A stretch of DNA of 5,982 nt from Methylocystaceae bacterium (GTDB lineage: Bacteria > Pseudomonadota > Alphaproteobacteria > Rhizobiales > Beijerinckiaceae). The notes beneath the pieces are model-generated. The model was not told where the DNA came from and did no database searches. It was given only the letters and a program-made list of their open reading frames with translations. Shown here one piece after another: positions 5,729-5,982 of this stretch. The first letter of the stretch is position 1, and every line of letters begins with the position of its first letter. The DNA is taken from positions 1-5,982 of the forward strand of contig PLZT01000018.1 in NCBI GenBank assembly GCA_003152255.1, written 5' to 3'. The translations under genes were made by a program, and so were the position numbers.

Positions 5729-5959
5729 ATGATCACTCGTCGATTGATGATTGCCCTGATGGGCCTTGGCCTTGGCTCATTCATGGCTCCGCAAATTGCG
5801 CTGGCCGCAGGAACCCACATTGAACACGCAATTGAAGAAACGCAGCAAGCTGTTCAGGAAGGGAGCAAGGCGCACCATGCTTCAGCACTGGTCGAGCACG
5901 CCGACAATGCGATTGATCACGCCAAGAAAGCTTTAGTCCAGTTTCAAGCCGTCCAATAA
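5729..5959 (+). CDS. Secreted SmbP-like small metal-binding protein (76 aa)
   Basis: Residues 1-26 are a signal peptide (MITRRLMIALMGLGLGSFMA, cut likely after IALA). The 50-residue mature part is helical with regularly spaced histidines: H30, H33, H49, H50, H57 and H64, in the pattern HIEHAIEETQQAV and LVEHADNAIDHAKKAL. This is the repeat style of SmbP from Nitrosomonas europaea, a periplasmic His-rich helical bundle that binds copper and other divalent metals. Known SmbP is longer with more repeats, so this one is short. The ATG at 5729 has AGAGGA at 5715-5720, 8 bases upstream, and gives a clean signal peptide. An in-frame GTG at 5660 preceded by GGAGGAG would add 23 residues before it. 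The stop ends 3 bp before an IS terminus, so the 3' end may have been shaped by the insertion. Confidence 0.7.
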   Translation: MITRRLMIALMGLGLGSFMAPQIALAAGTHIEHAIEETQQAVQEGSKAHHASALVEHADNAIDHAKKALVQFQAVQ

Positions 5960-5962
5960 ACG

Positions 5963-5982
5963 GGCTCTTCTGCAATTTTTGT
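5963..5982 (+). mobile_element. Left terminal repeat of a second ISL3-like element (runs off right edge)
   Basis: The last 20 bases, ggctcttctgcaatttttgt, are the reverse complement of the repeat at 100-119 with two mismatches. They mark the start of another copy of the same or a closely related element, oriented the same way as the one entering from the left. The 8 bp before it, 5955-5962 (aataaacg), would be its target duplication if it inserted in the usual ISL3 manner. Only the tip is visible, so that a complete element follows is inference. Confidence 0.7.

Overview
The window looks like accessory DNA from an alphaproteobacterium, perhaps one of the Hyphomicrobiales (Methylocystis/Methylosinus-like methanotrophs or relatives). 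This rests on the GC-rich coding, a short phasin (polyhydroxyalkanoate granule protein), an SmbP-like protein, a Spy/CpxP-family protein and ISL3- and IS1595-type insertion sequences. The placement is inference; no marker gene is present.

The most striking large-scale feature is that two insertion-sequence ends bracket the window. Bases 3-80 are the last 25 codons of an ISL3-like transposase, followed by its terminal repeat at 99-119. Bases 5963-5982 are the opposite terminal repeat of a related element (18 of 20 positions complementary). Both elements point the same way, so about 5.8 kb lies between two directly oriented IS copies, as in a composite transposon or an island delimited by IS copies.

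Layout. (1) 206-1736, minus strand: an unrecognised membrane-anchored protein of 291 aa (206-1081) lies downstream of an exported protein of 196 aa with a C-terminal membrane anchor (1146-1736). Just upstream of the latter is a 28-codon remnant of a GDIHG-type metallophosphoesterase (1740-1826). (2) 1950-2614, plus strand: a small 64-aa protein of unknown function, then an IS1595-family transposase that has lost its first half and is frameshifted at its end. (3) 2575-2900: a poorly supported minus-strand ORF with a minus-strand terminator inside it. (4) 3019-5959, plus strand: phasin, secreted one-domain cupin, secreted Spy/CpxP-family protein with a His-rich tail, and secreted SmbP-like small His-rich protein. 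Each has its own good ribosome binding site, and they are separated by gaps of about 350-620 bp that hold hairpins and decayed coding sequence.

The exported proteins share a theme of periplasmic metal handling or envelope stress: cupin metal ligands, a His-rich Spy-like protein, an SmbP-like protein, and perhaps the anchored 196-aa protein with two mature-domain cysteines. The wide gaps and separate hairpins argue against one tight operon. The mixture of intact genes, gene remnants and IS pieces suggests a mosaic assembled by successive insertions and deletions. No CRISPR array, tRNA or rRNA gene was seen.
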